Positions 7,727 through 15,429 of a DNA stretch of 64,000 nucleotides are shown one piece after another. How positions within the stretch are numbered: position 1 is the stretch's first letter; each line of letters starts with the position of its first letter. The notes under the pieces were generated by a model, which saw nothing but the letters and a program-made list of their open reading frames with translations, was not told the origin of the DNA and did not search any database. This DNA comes from an uncultured Prevotella sp. (lineage in GTDB: Bacteria; Bacteroidota; Bacteroidia; Bacteroidales; Bacteroidaceae). The stretch is from positions 6,631 to 70,630 of the forward strand of contig UQRP01000008.1 in NCBI GenBank assembly GCA_900543585.1, read 5' to 3'. A program made the position numbers and the translations under genes.

Positions 7727-9253
7727 TTATTTAAATTTACTATAGATGACTTCAAGCTTTATAGGACTGTCAGACGAGGTGCCTTTGACGAGTTTTGTGC
7801 TCTTCAGTGTCATGTCGTGAGCCACTTTTGAAGGGGTCGTTGATGAACTTGATGAGCTTGACGAGCCATAGTAGTAATAATAGTGATAACTTGAACTACT
7901 ACTTGTCGATGTTGACGTCGTCGTCACTGTCACAGGGATGATAACAGCTTTATTCCAGTCCGCTGATCTTTTGCTCTTGTCTATGGCAGCCATAGCTGTT
8001 ATGATGCCGGAAATATTGCTGAAGGTGTAGCAGTTGCCGCTCGATGTCGTCGATGCACTCGTGGAAAGGGTGGTCACGTATGATGTGCGGTTGTTATAAA
8101 CCTCATTATTCTCAAAGAAAGAGTATAAACTGTCCTTGGGTATGAGCAACACTGTTTTCGGAGCACCAAAATTGTAGTCACTTTCTGTGGCGCTGTTGAT
8201 GCGCTGAAAGGTAAGGGTGGCACCGGCAATATTGTCACTTTCATGATTGCTCATGATGTTGTCAATGGGCAGGGTTACCTCAGTGAAGATGCCTGCCGGC
8301 GTCTTCAGATAAGTGCAACTATTGTCAGCAGCAAGCTTCTTTAGAGTTGCCTTATCGTTGGTATAGTTTGTCGTCTGAAGAACTTCCTCAGTGCCCCAGA
8401 ATACATCCAATGCAGTGGCTACGGTGTCGGCATTTACATATTTATAGTAAATGTTGAGCTGTGAGGCATCGATGTAAGCCATATTTCCCAATCCCGACTT
8501 GTGCTTGAAATAGAACCCTGGTACGACATTGTTGCGGAAGGTGTATGCATTCTTGAAGTTGGACGGATCGTCATAATACTTCTGCATGACGTAAGTGCCA
8601 TAGTTGCTATACGTCTTTCCGTTCTCGTCAGTATAAGGATCATTGAGCTTTATCGTGATGTATGGCTCATAAGTTGAGGTATCACGTATGCTCTTGGCCA
8701 CATTATAGTCTGTCAGCGCATAGACCTTATCCTTGTGTATGCCATTCTGGCGGATATAGCCTTCTGCCATGGGGTCGAAGTTGCTGTAATAGTTACGGTC
8801 TTCGTTCATGGGCTTCCCCATTTCATAAGCAGTCAGCTTCTGTGTGCTGGTGCTGTCTCCATAGAACGAGGAGTAGAACAGACGCAGCTCACACGAATCA
8901 GCTTTTACAATGCCTCTCTGCTCCTTGCCATCAGCATCGTAGGTGACAAGCTTACTCTTCTCTGGGAATCTGAAGTTCTCCAGACTGAAGAACTGAGCCA
9001 TGAAGTCTCCTGTGACGTATGCTCCTGTCTCTGGATCACGCACTTTGCCTATACTTCCTGTCGTTGCCCTGGAAAGTACGGAATCGGCAAGGATGGATTG
9101 ACTCTCAATGTCAAACGATGCCGTTTCTACGCTTACAGGGTCCACCACATCAGAGATGGAAGAGCCGATGGCATCGGTAGAATCTGAACAAGATGTAGCC
9201 ACTGCCATAGCAGCAAGGAACGCTGTTGCGACGGAGTATATTCTGAATTTCAT
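7727..9253 (-). CDS. DUF4270 family lipoprotein
   Basis: A 508-residue predicted lipoprotein. The start at 9253 gives MKFRIYSVATAFLAAMAVAT followed by Ser-Cys, a plausible lipobox with Cys22. The body is rich in Asp, Ser and Tyr and contains phrases typical of DUF4270 (VRDPETGAYVTGDFMAQF, DSCELRLFY). The molecular function of DUF4270 is unknown. Near the C-terminus is an unusual low-complexity stretch of Ser, Thr and Tyr (runs of Ser around a YHYYYYYG block). The in-frame codons upstream of 9253 lie inside the preceding GT5 gene and are not used. It follows the GT5 gene by one base, an arrangement I recall as common in Bacteroidetes. Confidence 0.8.
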   Translation of the reverse strand: MKFRIYSVATAFLAAMAVATSCSDSTDAIGSSISDVVDPVSVETASFDIESQSILADSVLSRATTGSIGKVRDPETGAYVTGDFMAQFFSLENFRFPEKSKLVTYDADGKEQRGIVKADSCELRLFYSSFYGDSTSTQKLTAYEMGKPMNEDRNYYSNFDPMAEGYIRQNGIHKDKVYALTDYNVAKSIRDTSTYEPYITIKLNDPYTDENGKTYSNYGTYVMQKYYDDPSNFKNAYTFRNNVVPGFYFKHKSGLGNMAYIDASQLNIYYKYVNADTVATALDVFWGTEEVLQTTNYTNDKATLKKLAADNSCTYLKTPAGIFTEVTLPIDNIMSNHESDNIAGATLTFQRINSATESDYNFGAPKTVLLIPKDSLYSFFENNEVYNNRTSYVTTLSTSASTTSSGNCYTFSNISGIITAMAAIDKSKRSADWNKAVIIPVTVTTTSTSTSSSSSYHYYYYYGSSSSSSSSTTPSKVAHDMTLKSTKLVKGTSSDSPIKLEVIYSKFK

Positions 9254-9254
9254 A

Positions 9255-10064
9255 TTATCCAATAATCTTGTTGTAGAAATCTTTATATGCAGCAGCATAG
9301 TCAGGACCCGGATAGTCGAGTAGGGGCTTGCCGGTGGCCTTAGCATAGCTCAAGAGCTCTTTGTTGACATCTTCGCCAGCCTCAATGATGCCGTCGCTAT
9401 AGTCGATGGCAAGTTTACCCAACTCCATGAAATCGAAATGAGTAGGGTACTTGTCTAACAGACTTGCCTTGGCACTCTTGAACTCCACGCACTGCTTGAA
9501 TCTGTCGCCTAATGTAGACTTAAACTGATTTTGGAAGAGCGAGGTAACCACTTTAGAGTTAGCAAAGGTAGGCTCGTCATGATATGCTGTCTTGATATAC
9601 AAAGGCACCACTCCTGCCATCCAGCCTTGACATTGTATAATATCAGGATTCCAACGGAGTTTTTTCACTGTCTCCAAAACACCACGTGCAAAGAAAATGG
9701 CGCGCTCTCCATTGTCATCATACTCTTCACCGTTATCGTCGGCTGTCATATTCCGGCGCTTGATGAAATAGTCCTCGTTATCAATGAAGTATACCTGCAA
9801 GCGGGAGACGGGGATGCTTGCTACTTTAATGATAAGGGGATGGTCTGTATCGTCAATGACAATATTCATTCCGGAAAGTCGGATAACTTCATGGAGTTGA
9901 CCGCGTCTCTCGTTGATATTTCCCCATTTGGGCATGAATGTACGGACATCAAAACCACTTGAGGCAGCTTTCTGCGGAAGGTTGCGCCCCATTGCTGCCA
10001 TTTCAGAATCGGGTACGTAAGGAACAATCTCTTGGTTGATGAATAAAATTCTCTTTTTGGCCAT
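9255..10064 (-). CDS. GT5-like glycogen/starch synthase domain protein, half-length
   Basis: The 269-residue protein matches the N-terminal half of GT5 glycogen/starch synthases (start MAKKRILFINQEIVPYVPDS; PDIIQCQGWMAGVVPLYIKT near residue 140). The C-terminal GT-B half is missing. The ADP-glucose-binding KTGGL motif that follows the EVAP-like segment in GlgA is replaced by PDSEMA, so normal synthase activity is doubtful. Bacteroidetes genomes commonly carry this short form and label it glycogen/starch synthase; its real role is not established. Upstream is a -7 box (10103-10110). Co-transcribed with the DUF4270 gene. Confidence 0.75.
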   Translation of the reverse strand: MAKKRILFINQEIVPYVPDSEMAAMGRNLPQKAASSGFDVRTFMPKWGNINERRGQLHEVIRLSGMNIVIDDTDHPLIIKVASIPVSRLQVYFIDNEDYFIKRRNMTADDNGEEYDDNGERAIFFARGVLETVKKLRWNPDIIQCQGWMAGVVPLYIKTAYHDEPTFANSKVVTSLFQNQFKSTLGDRFKQCVEFKSAKASLLDKYPTHFDFMELGKLAIDYSDGIIEAGEDVNKELLSYAKATGKPLLDYPGPDYAAAYKDFYNKIIG

Positions 10065-10102
10065 TATGTTGATTTTATTCTATTTACTTATAAATAATGG
10101 TG

Positions 10103-10110
10103 CAAAGGTA
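10103..10110 (-). promoter_or_regulatory. -7 promoter box for the GT5-like gene
   Basis: Reads TACCTTTG on the minus strand, 38 bases upstream of the ATG. Confidence 0.6.
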
Positions 10111-10244
10111 CGAAGAATTAATGACAAAATGGCCGGTTTTGCATGATTTCACACAAATTAAGGGCATTAGCGCCATCTTTGTTAACGAAAAGAAACAAGT
10201 CAATAGGAGAATGATAGAAGTATAAAAAAGAAATATAAAACACG

Positions 10245-10315
10245 GAAGTCCAAAAACTCAGCAAAGAAAGTGGCAACTCAGTGAGGTGCTACGGAAAGCT
10301 GAGCTTTTGGACTTC
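10245..10315 (-). terminator. Long inverted repeat downstream of the carboxylase operon
   Basis: Arms at 10245-10262 and 10298-10315 match at 17 of 18 positions. Read on the minus strand the odd pair becomes G-U, so the RNA stem is uninterrupted only in the direction of the upstream carboxylase operon. The 35-base loop contains a further small palindrome. Followed by cgtgttttatattt. Probably the operon terminator. Confidence 0.6.
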
Positions 10316-10340
10316 TGTATTTAGGAGGTTATCGTCGATG

Positions 10341-10772
10341 TTACTCGATGACAACCAGGGCGTCGTCTTCCATTACACTTTGTCCGGTCTTGACGCAGAT
10401 AGCGGTGACCTTACCGTCTTTCTCGGCTTCAATGTTGTTGGCCATCTTCATGGCTTCAAGCACGAGCACGGTGTCACCGGCTTTCACCTCGTCGCCGACG
10501 TTGACATTGATGGCAGTGATGGTGCCGGGCAGGGGGGCTTTGATGGCATTGGCGGTGTTGACATTTCCTGCAGGAGTAGCCTCCTCGGCATTGTCTTCCT
10601 GGGCAGCTTTGCCAAGAACTACTTTCGGCTTCTCCTCCTCAGCAGGCTTCTCCATTCCTACTTCGAATTCTTCACCGTTAACTTTGACGTTGGCGACATT
10701 CGTCTCTTCGTTGACATCGGTAATCTCGACATCATACTCTTTGCCGTCGATGGTATATTTGAACTTTTTCAT
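10341..10772 (-). CDS. Biotin carrier protein of acyl-CoA carboxyltransferase/decarboxylase
   Basis: A 143-residue biotinyl protein. The N-terminal part (MKKFKYTIDGKEYDVEITDV) is a small beta region, followed by an acidic/Pro linker and a C-terminal biotinyl/lipoyl domain with the biotin-accepting lysine in EAMKMAN. It carries CO2 between partner subunits. The start at 10772 fits this family; an upstream in-frame ATG at 10814 falls inside the neighbouring 49-aa ORF. Gene order with the carboxyltransferase at 10950-12515 indicates a methylmalonyl-CoA decarboxylase or propionyl-CoA carboxylase complex. No membrane beta subunit is present in the window. Confidence 0.85.
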   Translation of the reverse strand: MKKFKYTIDGKEYDVEITDVNEETNVANVKVNGEEFEVGMEKPAEEEKPKVVLGKAAQEDNAEEATPAGNVNTANAIKAPLPGTITAINVNVGDEVKAGDTVLVLEAMKMANNIEAEKDGKVTAICVKTGQSVMEDDALVVIE

Positions 10773-10779
10773 CGTATTG

Positions 10780-10929
10780 TTATGGTTTAGCTGTGAAAGA
10801 GAGCTGCTTGGCATCCCAAAGCGTATGCTTGGGCTTAATGGTGATCACCCCCGGCTCCCGGTCATGCACGTTGTTGCCCTGGTACTCGAAGATGGCCATG
10901 GCAATGGCAGCATAGATATTCTTATCCAT
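10780..10929 (-). CDS. 49-aa protein resembling the soluble tail of OadG-type gamma subunits
   Basis: A small ORF between the carboxyltransferase and biotin-carrier genes, start ATG complement at 10927-10929. The product begins MDKNIYAAIAMAIFEYQG and contains the phrase EPGVITIKPKHTLWDAKQLS. This looks like the C-terminal segment that follows the membrane helix in OadG/MmdD-type proteins of Bacteroidetes, which from memory end in an EVHDxE..ITI.P...W motif. Here the membrane helix is absent. I infer a soluble scaffold or assembly peptide of the carboxyltransferase complex. Its position and the 7-base gap to the next gene support translation. Confidence 0.65.
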   Translation of the reverse strand: MDKNIYAAIAMAIFEYQGNNVHDREPGVITIKPKHTLWDAKQLSFTAKP

Positions 10930-10949
10930 TATTTATCGTTTCAAATCGT

Positions 10950-12515
10950 TTACATTGGCATGCAGCCGTGTTTCTTTGCAGGCAGAGACTGGCGCTTATG
11001 AGCCAGCTGAGCCAGTCCGCGGCAGATACGGAAGCGGGTGTTGCGCGGCTCAATGACATCATCAATATATCCGAACTGTGCAGCCTGATAAGGATTGGCG
11101 AAAGTCTCTGTGTACTCTTCTTCCTTCTCAGCGAGGAAGGCCTTGACATCACCGCCTTCTTCCTTGATCTTCTTGGCCTCTTTGCCGCAGAGAATGGCAA
11201 CAGCACCACTGGCACCCATGACGGCAATCTCTGATGTTGGCCATGCAAAATTGAGGTCAGAACGTAGCTGCTTGCAGCCCATGACGATATGGCTGCCACC
11301 GTAGCTCTTGCGCAGTGTTATGGTGATCTTTGGCACCGTGGCCTCGCCATAAGCGTAGAGCAACTGTGCGCCATGAAGAATCACGGCATTGTATTCCTGA
11401 CCTGTGCCGGGAAGGAAGCCGGGAACGTCGACGAGGCTGACGATAGGAATGTTGAAAGCGTCGCAGAAGCGTACGAAACGGGCACCCTTGCGTGAGGCAT
11501 TGACGTCAAGAACGCCTGCATAAGCTGCGGGCTGATTGGCGACGATACCTACGCTCTGACCATTGAAGCGTGCAAAGCCAGTGATGATATTCTTGGCAAA
11601 CTTGGGTTGTACCTCGAAGAACTCGCCATTGTCAGTGATAGAGGTTATCACCTTATACATATCATAGGCCTTGTTGGGGTCGTCAGGGAGGATCTCGTTC
11701 AGAAGGTCGGCTTTGCGGTCGATGGGGTCTGTGCACTCCACACGTGGAGCCATCTCTGTGTTGTTGGATGGGATGTAGCTAAGAAGCTTCTTAATCATAG
11801 CCATAGCCTCCTCTTCGGTCTTTGCCGTGAAGCTTGTCACGCCACTCTTGCTGGCATGGACGCTGGCGCCACCGAGGTGCTCGGAGTCAATATCCTCGCC
11901 CGTGACGGTCTTTACTACTTTCGGACCTGTAAGGAACATATAGCTTGTGCCCTCAGTCATGAGGATGAAGTCTGTCAAGGCAGGAGAATAGACGGCACCA
12001 CCGGCGCAGGGACCGAGAATCATGGAAATCTGAGGAATGACACCTGATGCAAGGATGTTGCGCTCGAAAATCTCACCGTAACCAGCCAGAGCTGAGATAC
12101 CCTCCTGGATACGCGCACCACCGGAGTCGTTCATGCAGATAACAGGGGCGCCATTTTGCATGGCCATATCCATGACCTTGCAAATCTTCTGAGCCATCGT
12201 CTCTGACAGAGAACCGCCGTTGACGGTAAAGTCCTGTGCATAGACGTAAACGAGGCGACCGTCAATGGTAGCACTGCCGGCTACCACACCATCACCGAGG
12301 AATTGCTTCTTCTCCATACCGAAGTTATGGCAGCGGTGGAGCTTGAACATATCATACTCCTCAAAAGAGTCTTTATCAACAAGCATCTCGATACGCTCGC
12401 GGGCTGTGTATTTGCCACGGGCATGCTGCTTGTCGATGGCCTTCTGGCCACCTCCGAGACGGGCTTGCTCACGCTTGGCGACAAGCTCCTTGATTTTCTC
12501 TGTTTGAATGCTCAT
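10950..12515 (-). CDS. mmdA: Methylmalonyl-CoA carboxyltransferase / propionyl-CoA carboxylase beta subunit
   Basis: A 521-residue carboxyltransferase with two crotonase-like halves. The N-terminal half has the acyl-CoA site (GGARIQEGISALAGYGEIF near 135) and the C-terminal half the carboxybiotin site (LVDVPGFLPGTGQE and RKSYGGSHIVM). It moves CO2 between carboxybiotin and propionyl-CoA or methylmalonyl-CoA, in the succinate-to-propionate route. The direction cannot be told from sequence. It heads an operon with the 49-aa protein and the biotin carrier; a separate biotin carboxylase is not seen nearby, which favours the decarboxylase/transcarboxylase role, though the membrane pump subunit is also not present here. 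Confidence 0.88.
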   Translation of the reverse strand: MSIQTEKIKELVAKREQARLGGGQKAIDKQHARGKYTARERIEMLVDKDSFEEYDMFKLHRCHNFGMEKKQFLGDGVVAGSATIDGRLVYVYAQDFTVNGGSLSETMAQKICKVMDMAMQNGAPVICMNDSGGARIQEGISALAGYGEIFERNILASGVIPQISMILGPCAGGAVYSPALTDFILMTEGTSYMFLTGPKVVKTVTGEDIDSEHLGGASVHASKSGVTSFTAKTEEEAMAMIKKLLSYIPSNNTEMAPRVECTDPIDRKADLLNEILPDDPNKAYDMYKVITSITDNGEFFEVQPKFAKNIITGFARFNGQSVGIVANQPAAYAGVLDVNASRKGARFVRFCDAFNIPIVSLVDVPGFLPGTGQEYNAVILHGAQLLYAYGEATVPKITITLRKSYGGSHIVMGCKQLRSDLNFAWPTSEIAVMGASGAVAILCGKEAKKIKEEGGDVKAFLAEKEEEYTETFANPYQAAQFGYIDDVIEPRNTRFRICRGLAQLAHKRQSLPAKKHGCMPM

Positions 12516-12576
12516 AATTCTTATTTTGTGTATTCTTATTGGTGTTCTTGATGTGTGCTTTTCTTAAATATAGGTG

Positions 12577-12584
12577 CAAAGTTA
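12577..12584 (-). promoter_or_regulatory. -7 promoter box for mmdA operon
   Basis: Minus strand TAACTTTG, 61 bases upstream of the ATG, diverging from the galE promoter. Confidence 0.5.
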
Positions 12585-12605
12585 CTAATTTTTTGATTAA
12601 AACGC

Positions 12606-12635
12606 TTGCCAGTCAAAGAAAAAGCATTATCTTTG
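12606..12635 (+). promoter_or_regulatory. Promoter of galE
   Basis: -33 TTG at 12606-12608, 19-base spacer, and -7 box TATCTTTG at 12628-12635; ATG is 39 bases downstream. Confidence 0.65.
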
Positions 12636-12674
12636 CTGCTGATAAAACTAAAACATCATTAATTTCTATAAATT

Positions 12675-13715
12675 ATGAAACAGACAATACTTGTCACAGG
12701 TGGTACGGGCTTTATCGGCTCCCATACTTCTGTAGAGCTCATAGAGGCTGGTTATAAGGTTGTTATCGTGGATGACCTCTCCAACTCTAAGATAGAAGTG
12801 CTCGACGGAATAGAGAAGATTACGGGTGTCCGTCCGGCTTTTGAAAAGGTTGATCTTCGTGACAAGGAAGCAACGGAGAATGTCTTTAGAAAATATCCGG
12901 ACATCGAAGGCATCATTCATTTTGCAGCCAGTAAGGCTGTAGGTGAGAGTGTGCAGAAGCCGTTGCTCTATTATCGTAATAATATTACATCGCTCATCAA
13001 CCTCCTGGAACTGATGCCGAAATATAATGTCAAGGGTATCATCTTCTCGTCAAGTTGCACCGTCTACGGTCAGCCGAAGCCAGAGAACCTCCCTGTCACA
13101 GAGAAGGCACCTCATCAGAAAGCTACATCGCCTTATGGTAACACCAAGGAGATCAATGAGCAGATAATCTATGATTATATCCATAGTGGCGCTCCTATCA
13201 AGAGCATTATCCTGAGATATTTCAATCCTATTGGTGCTCACCCGTCAGCACTCATCGGTGAGCTGCCAAATGGAACGCCGATGAATCTTATCCCATACGT
13301 TACTCAGACAGCGATGGGGATTCGCAAGCAGCTGACAATCTTCGGCAATGATTACAATACACCTGACGGTACATGTATTCGTGACTACATCTATGTTGTA
13401 GACCTTGCCAAGGCGCATGTATCGGCTATGCGACGGGTTCTCGACGATGAAGATAGCCCAATGATTGACTACTTCAATATTGGTACTGGTCATGGCAATT
13501 CTACATTGGAAATCGTAGAGACCTTTGAGAAGGCCACTGGCGTGAAGCTCAATTGGAAATATGGGCCGCGCCGCGAAGGTGATATTGAAAAGATATGGGG
13601 CGATTGCTCCAAAGCTAATAAGGAACTTGGCTGGAAGGCCGAGACGCCTCTCGATGATGTGCTGCGCTCCGCTTGGAAGTGGCAGCAGAAATTGAGAGAG
13701 GACGGAATCATGTAA
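12675..13715 (+). CDS. galE: UDP-glucose 4-epimerase
   Basis: Interconverts UDP-glucose and UDP-galactose with bound NAD+ (Leloir pathway and surface glycan precursors). The 346-residue short-chain dehydrogenase-like protein starts with the Rossmann motif GGTGFIGSH (about residues 8-16), and has the catalytic Ser/Tyr/Lys set in SSSCTVYG and SPYGNTK, the NPIGAHPS substrate loop, and a normal full length. Monocistronic, with its own promoter and tandem terminators; it lies apart from galK and galM (19-21 kb). Confidence 0.93.
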   Translation: MKQTILVTGGTGFIGSHTSVELIEAGYKVVIVDDLSNSKIEVLDGIEKITGVRPAFEKVDLRDKEATENVFRKYPDIEGIIHFAASKAVGESVQKPLLYYRNNITSLINLLELMPKYNVKGIIFSSSCTVYGQPKPENLPVTEKAPHQKATSPYGNTKEINEQIIYDYIHSGAPIKSIILRYFNPIGAHPSALIGELPNGTPMNLIPYVTQTAMGIRKQLTIFGNDYNTPDGTCIRDYIYVVDLAKAHVSAMRRVLDDEDSPMIDYFNIGTGHGNSTLEIVETFEKATGVKLNWKYGPRREGDIEKIWGDCSKANKELGWKAETPLDDVLRSAWKWQQKLREDGIM

Positions 13716-13723
13716 CTTTTTTA

Positions 13724-13744
13724 GCGGGTCTACCCCGCGTTTTT
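13724..13744 (+). terminator. Terminator of galE (first of two)
   Basis: GCGGG and CCCGC pair around TCTAC and are followed by gttttt, 8 bases after the galE stop codon. Confidence 0.7.
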
Positions 13745-13758
13745 GTGTTTGTGTTGTT

Positions 13759-13798
13759 GTGAGGTTCACGACGTGATGTCGTGGCCTCACTTTTTTTT
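13759..13798 (+). terminator. Second terminator between galE and rpsP
   Basis: GTGAGG..CACGAC pairs with GTCGTG.CCTCAC around GTGAT (13759-13790), followed by eight T. It shields rpsP from galE transcription. Confidence 0.75.
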
Positions 13799-13840
13799 GA
13801 AAAAAAACATTAAGATGTGTGCTAAGTGAAAGAAAAGTAG

Positions 13841-13848
13841 TAACTTTG
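13841..13848 (+). promoter_or_regulatory. -7 promoter box of rpsP
   Basis: TAACTTTG, 62 bases before the ATG. The 5' untranslated region contains a small hairpin (GCTGTC/GGCAGC, 13854-13872) that could be a regulatory element. Confidence 0.6.
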
Positions 13849-13910
13849 CACCCGCTGTCACGAGATGGCAGCATAAAATTCAAACCTTATAAAAAAGTTT
13901 TTTAAACACA

Positions 13911-14474
13911 ATGGCAACAAAAATCAGATTGCAGCGTGGCGGCCACAAGAACTACGCAGTTTACAGAATTGTGATCGCTGACGTGAGAGCACCACGTGAT
14001 GGTAAGTTTATCGAGAAGATTGGTACATTCAATCCTAACACCAATCCTGCTACCGTAGATTTGAATTTCGACCGTGCCCTTTATTGGGTAGAGGTAGGCG
14101 CACAGCCCACTGACACTGTCCGCAACATCCTTAAGGGAGAGGGCGTCTACATGATGAAGCATCTTCGTGGTGGCGTTAAGAAGGGCGCTTTCGACGAGGC
14201 TGCTTGCCAGCAGAAGTTCGAGGCTTGGAAGACAGCCAAGGATCAGAAGCTGACTGCTGCTAAGGACGCTCAGGCTAAGAACCGTCAGGAGGCTGCTGCT
14301 AAGGCTCTCGACGCTGAGAAGAAGGTCAACGAGGCTATCGCTAAGAAGGTCGCTGACAAGAAGGCCGCTGAGGCTGCTGCTAAAGCTGAGGCTGAGGCTG
14401 CAAAGGCTGCTGAAGCTGCTGAGGCTGCACAGACAGAGGCTCCCGCTGAGGAGGCTGCTCCTGCTGAGGCTTAA
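13911..14474 (+). CDS. rpsP: 30S ribosomal protein S16 with long Ala/Lys/Glu-rich C-terminal extension
   Basis: Residues 1-85 are the small-subunit protein S16 ([36 protein letters not shown]), which binds 16S rRNA in the body of the 30S subunit. Residues about 90-187 form an extension almost entirely of Ala, Lys and Glu, predicted as a long charged helix; it doubles the usual length of about 80-90. Such tails are known in Bacteroidetes S16 but the role is unclear. Codon use is strongly biased (GCT, AAG, GAG, CGT), as in other highly expressed genes here. Own promoter and terminator. Confidence 0.93.
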   Translation: MATKIRLQRGGHKNYAVYRIVIADVRAPRDGKFIEKIGTFNPNTNPATVDLNFDRALYWVEVGAQPTDTVRNILKGEGVYMMKHLRGGVKKGAFDEAACQQKFEAWKTAKDQKLTAAKDAQAKNRQEAAAKALDAEKKVNEAIAKKVADKKAAEAAAKAEAEAAKAAEAAEAAQTEAPAEEAAPAEA

Positions 14475-14497
14475 AGGTCGTAACAACGAATTAAATG

Positions 14498-14531
14498 AGC
14501 CCCCACTGACATCGTCAGTGGGGGCTTTTTT
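14498..14531 (+). terminator. Terminator of rpsP
   Basis: A 13-bp GC-rich stem (AGCCCCCACTGAC with GTCAGTGGGGGCT, loop ATC) followed by a T run, ending 3 bases before the converging aguB stop. Confidence 0.9.
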
Positions 14532-14533
14532 CG

Positions 14534-15415
14534 TCAGTCAACAAATCTTTTTGTGATGTCTCCGTATTGGTCTATGCGCCTGTCTCTGAGGAATGGCCAC
14601 CACCTGCGCACCTGCTCGCTCCGTGAGAGGTCTACCTCTACAATCTGTTCCACCTCTTTATCTATGGGCGCTCTGTAGAGCAACTCTCCCTGTGGCCCTG
14701 CTAAAAAACTTGAGCCCCAGAAGGTGATACCATTGGTCTGGCCGCTTGGGTCTGGCTCATAACCGGTACGGTTGACGGTGATAACCGGAAGTCCATTGGC
14801 TACGGCATGACCGCGTTGTATCGTTGTCCAGGCTTCCCGCTGTCGCTCCTGCTCATCGTCTGTATCTGAAGATTCATATCCTATTGCTGTAGGATAGATG
14901 AGCATCTCTGCACCCTGCAAAGCCATAAGGCGTGCTGCTTCTGGATACCATTGGTCCCAACAGACAAGAATGCCAAGACGGCCTAACGAAGTGTTGATAG
15001 GGTGGAAGCCGAGATCGCCAGGAGTGAAATAAAATTTCTCATAGTAAGCCGGGTCGTCAGGAATATGCATCTTACGGTATATCCCGGCTATACTGCCATC
15101 GGTGTCCATTACAACGGCAGTGTTGTGGTAGAGTCCTGGAGCGCGTTTCTCAAAAAGTGAGGTGACAATGACAACTGACAACTCATGAGCCAGTTGACAG
15201 AAAAGCTCGGTGGAAGGGCCGGGGATGGGCTCTGCAAGGTCGAACTTGTCCACGTCTTCCGTCTGGCAGAAATACAGGCTGTTGTGAAGTTCCTGAAGGA
15301 CGATGAGCTGTGCTCCGGAGTTGGCGAGTTTCTTTATCTTTTCTACAAGGCGTAACTTGTTGTTTTCAACATTGGATGTATTGTGTTGTTGAATGATTCC
15401 TACTTTTATTTTCAT
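14534..15415 (-). CDS. aguB: N-carbamoylputrescine amidohydrolase
   Basis: Hydrolyses N-carbamoylputrescine to putrescine, CO2 and ammonia. The 293-residue nitrilase-superfamily protein shows the catalytic triad Glu42 (LQELHN), Lys115 (YRKMHIPDD) and Cys152 (LVCWDQWYPEA). The last motif is characteristic of the AguB branch. It follows aguA by 14 bases and completes the agmatine-to-putrescine route with it. Full length for the family. Confidence 0.93.
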   Translation of the reverse strand: MKIKVGIIQQHNTSNVENNKLRLVEKIKKLANSGAQLIVLQELHNSLYFCQTEDVDKFDLAEPIPGPSTELFCQLAHELSVVIVTSLFEKRAPGLYHNTAVVMDTDGSIAGIYRKMHIPDDPAYYEKFYFTPGDLGFHPINTSLGRLGILVCWDQWYPEAARLMALQGAEMLIYPTAIGYESSDTDDEQERQREAWTTIQRGHAVANGLPVITVNRTGYEPDPSGQTNGITFWGSSFLAGPQGELLYRAPIDKEVEQIVEVDLSRSEQVRRWWPFLRDRRIDQYGDITKRFVD

Positions 15416-15429
15416 GGATGTATATTCTT

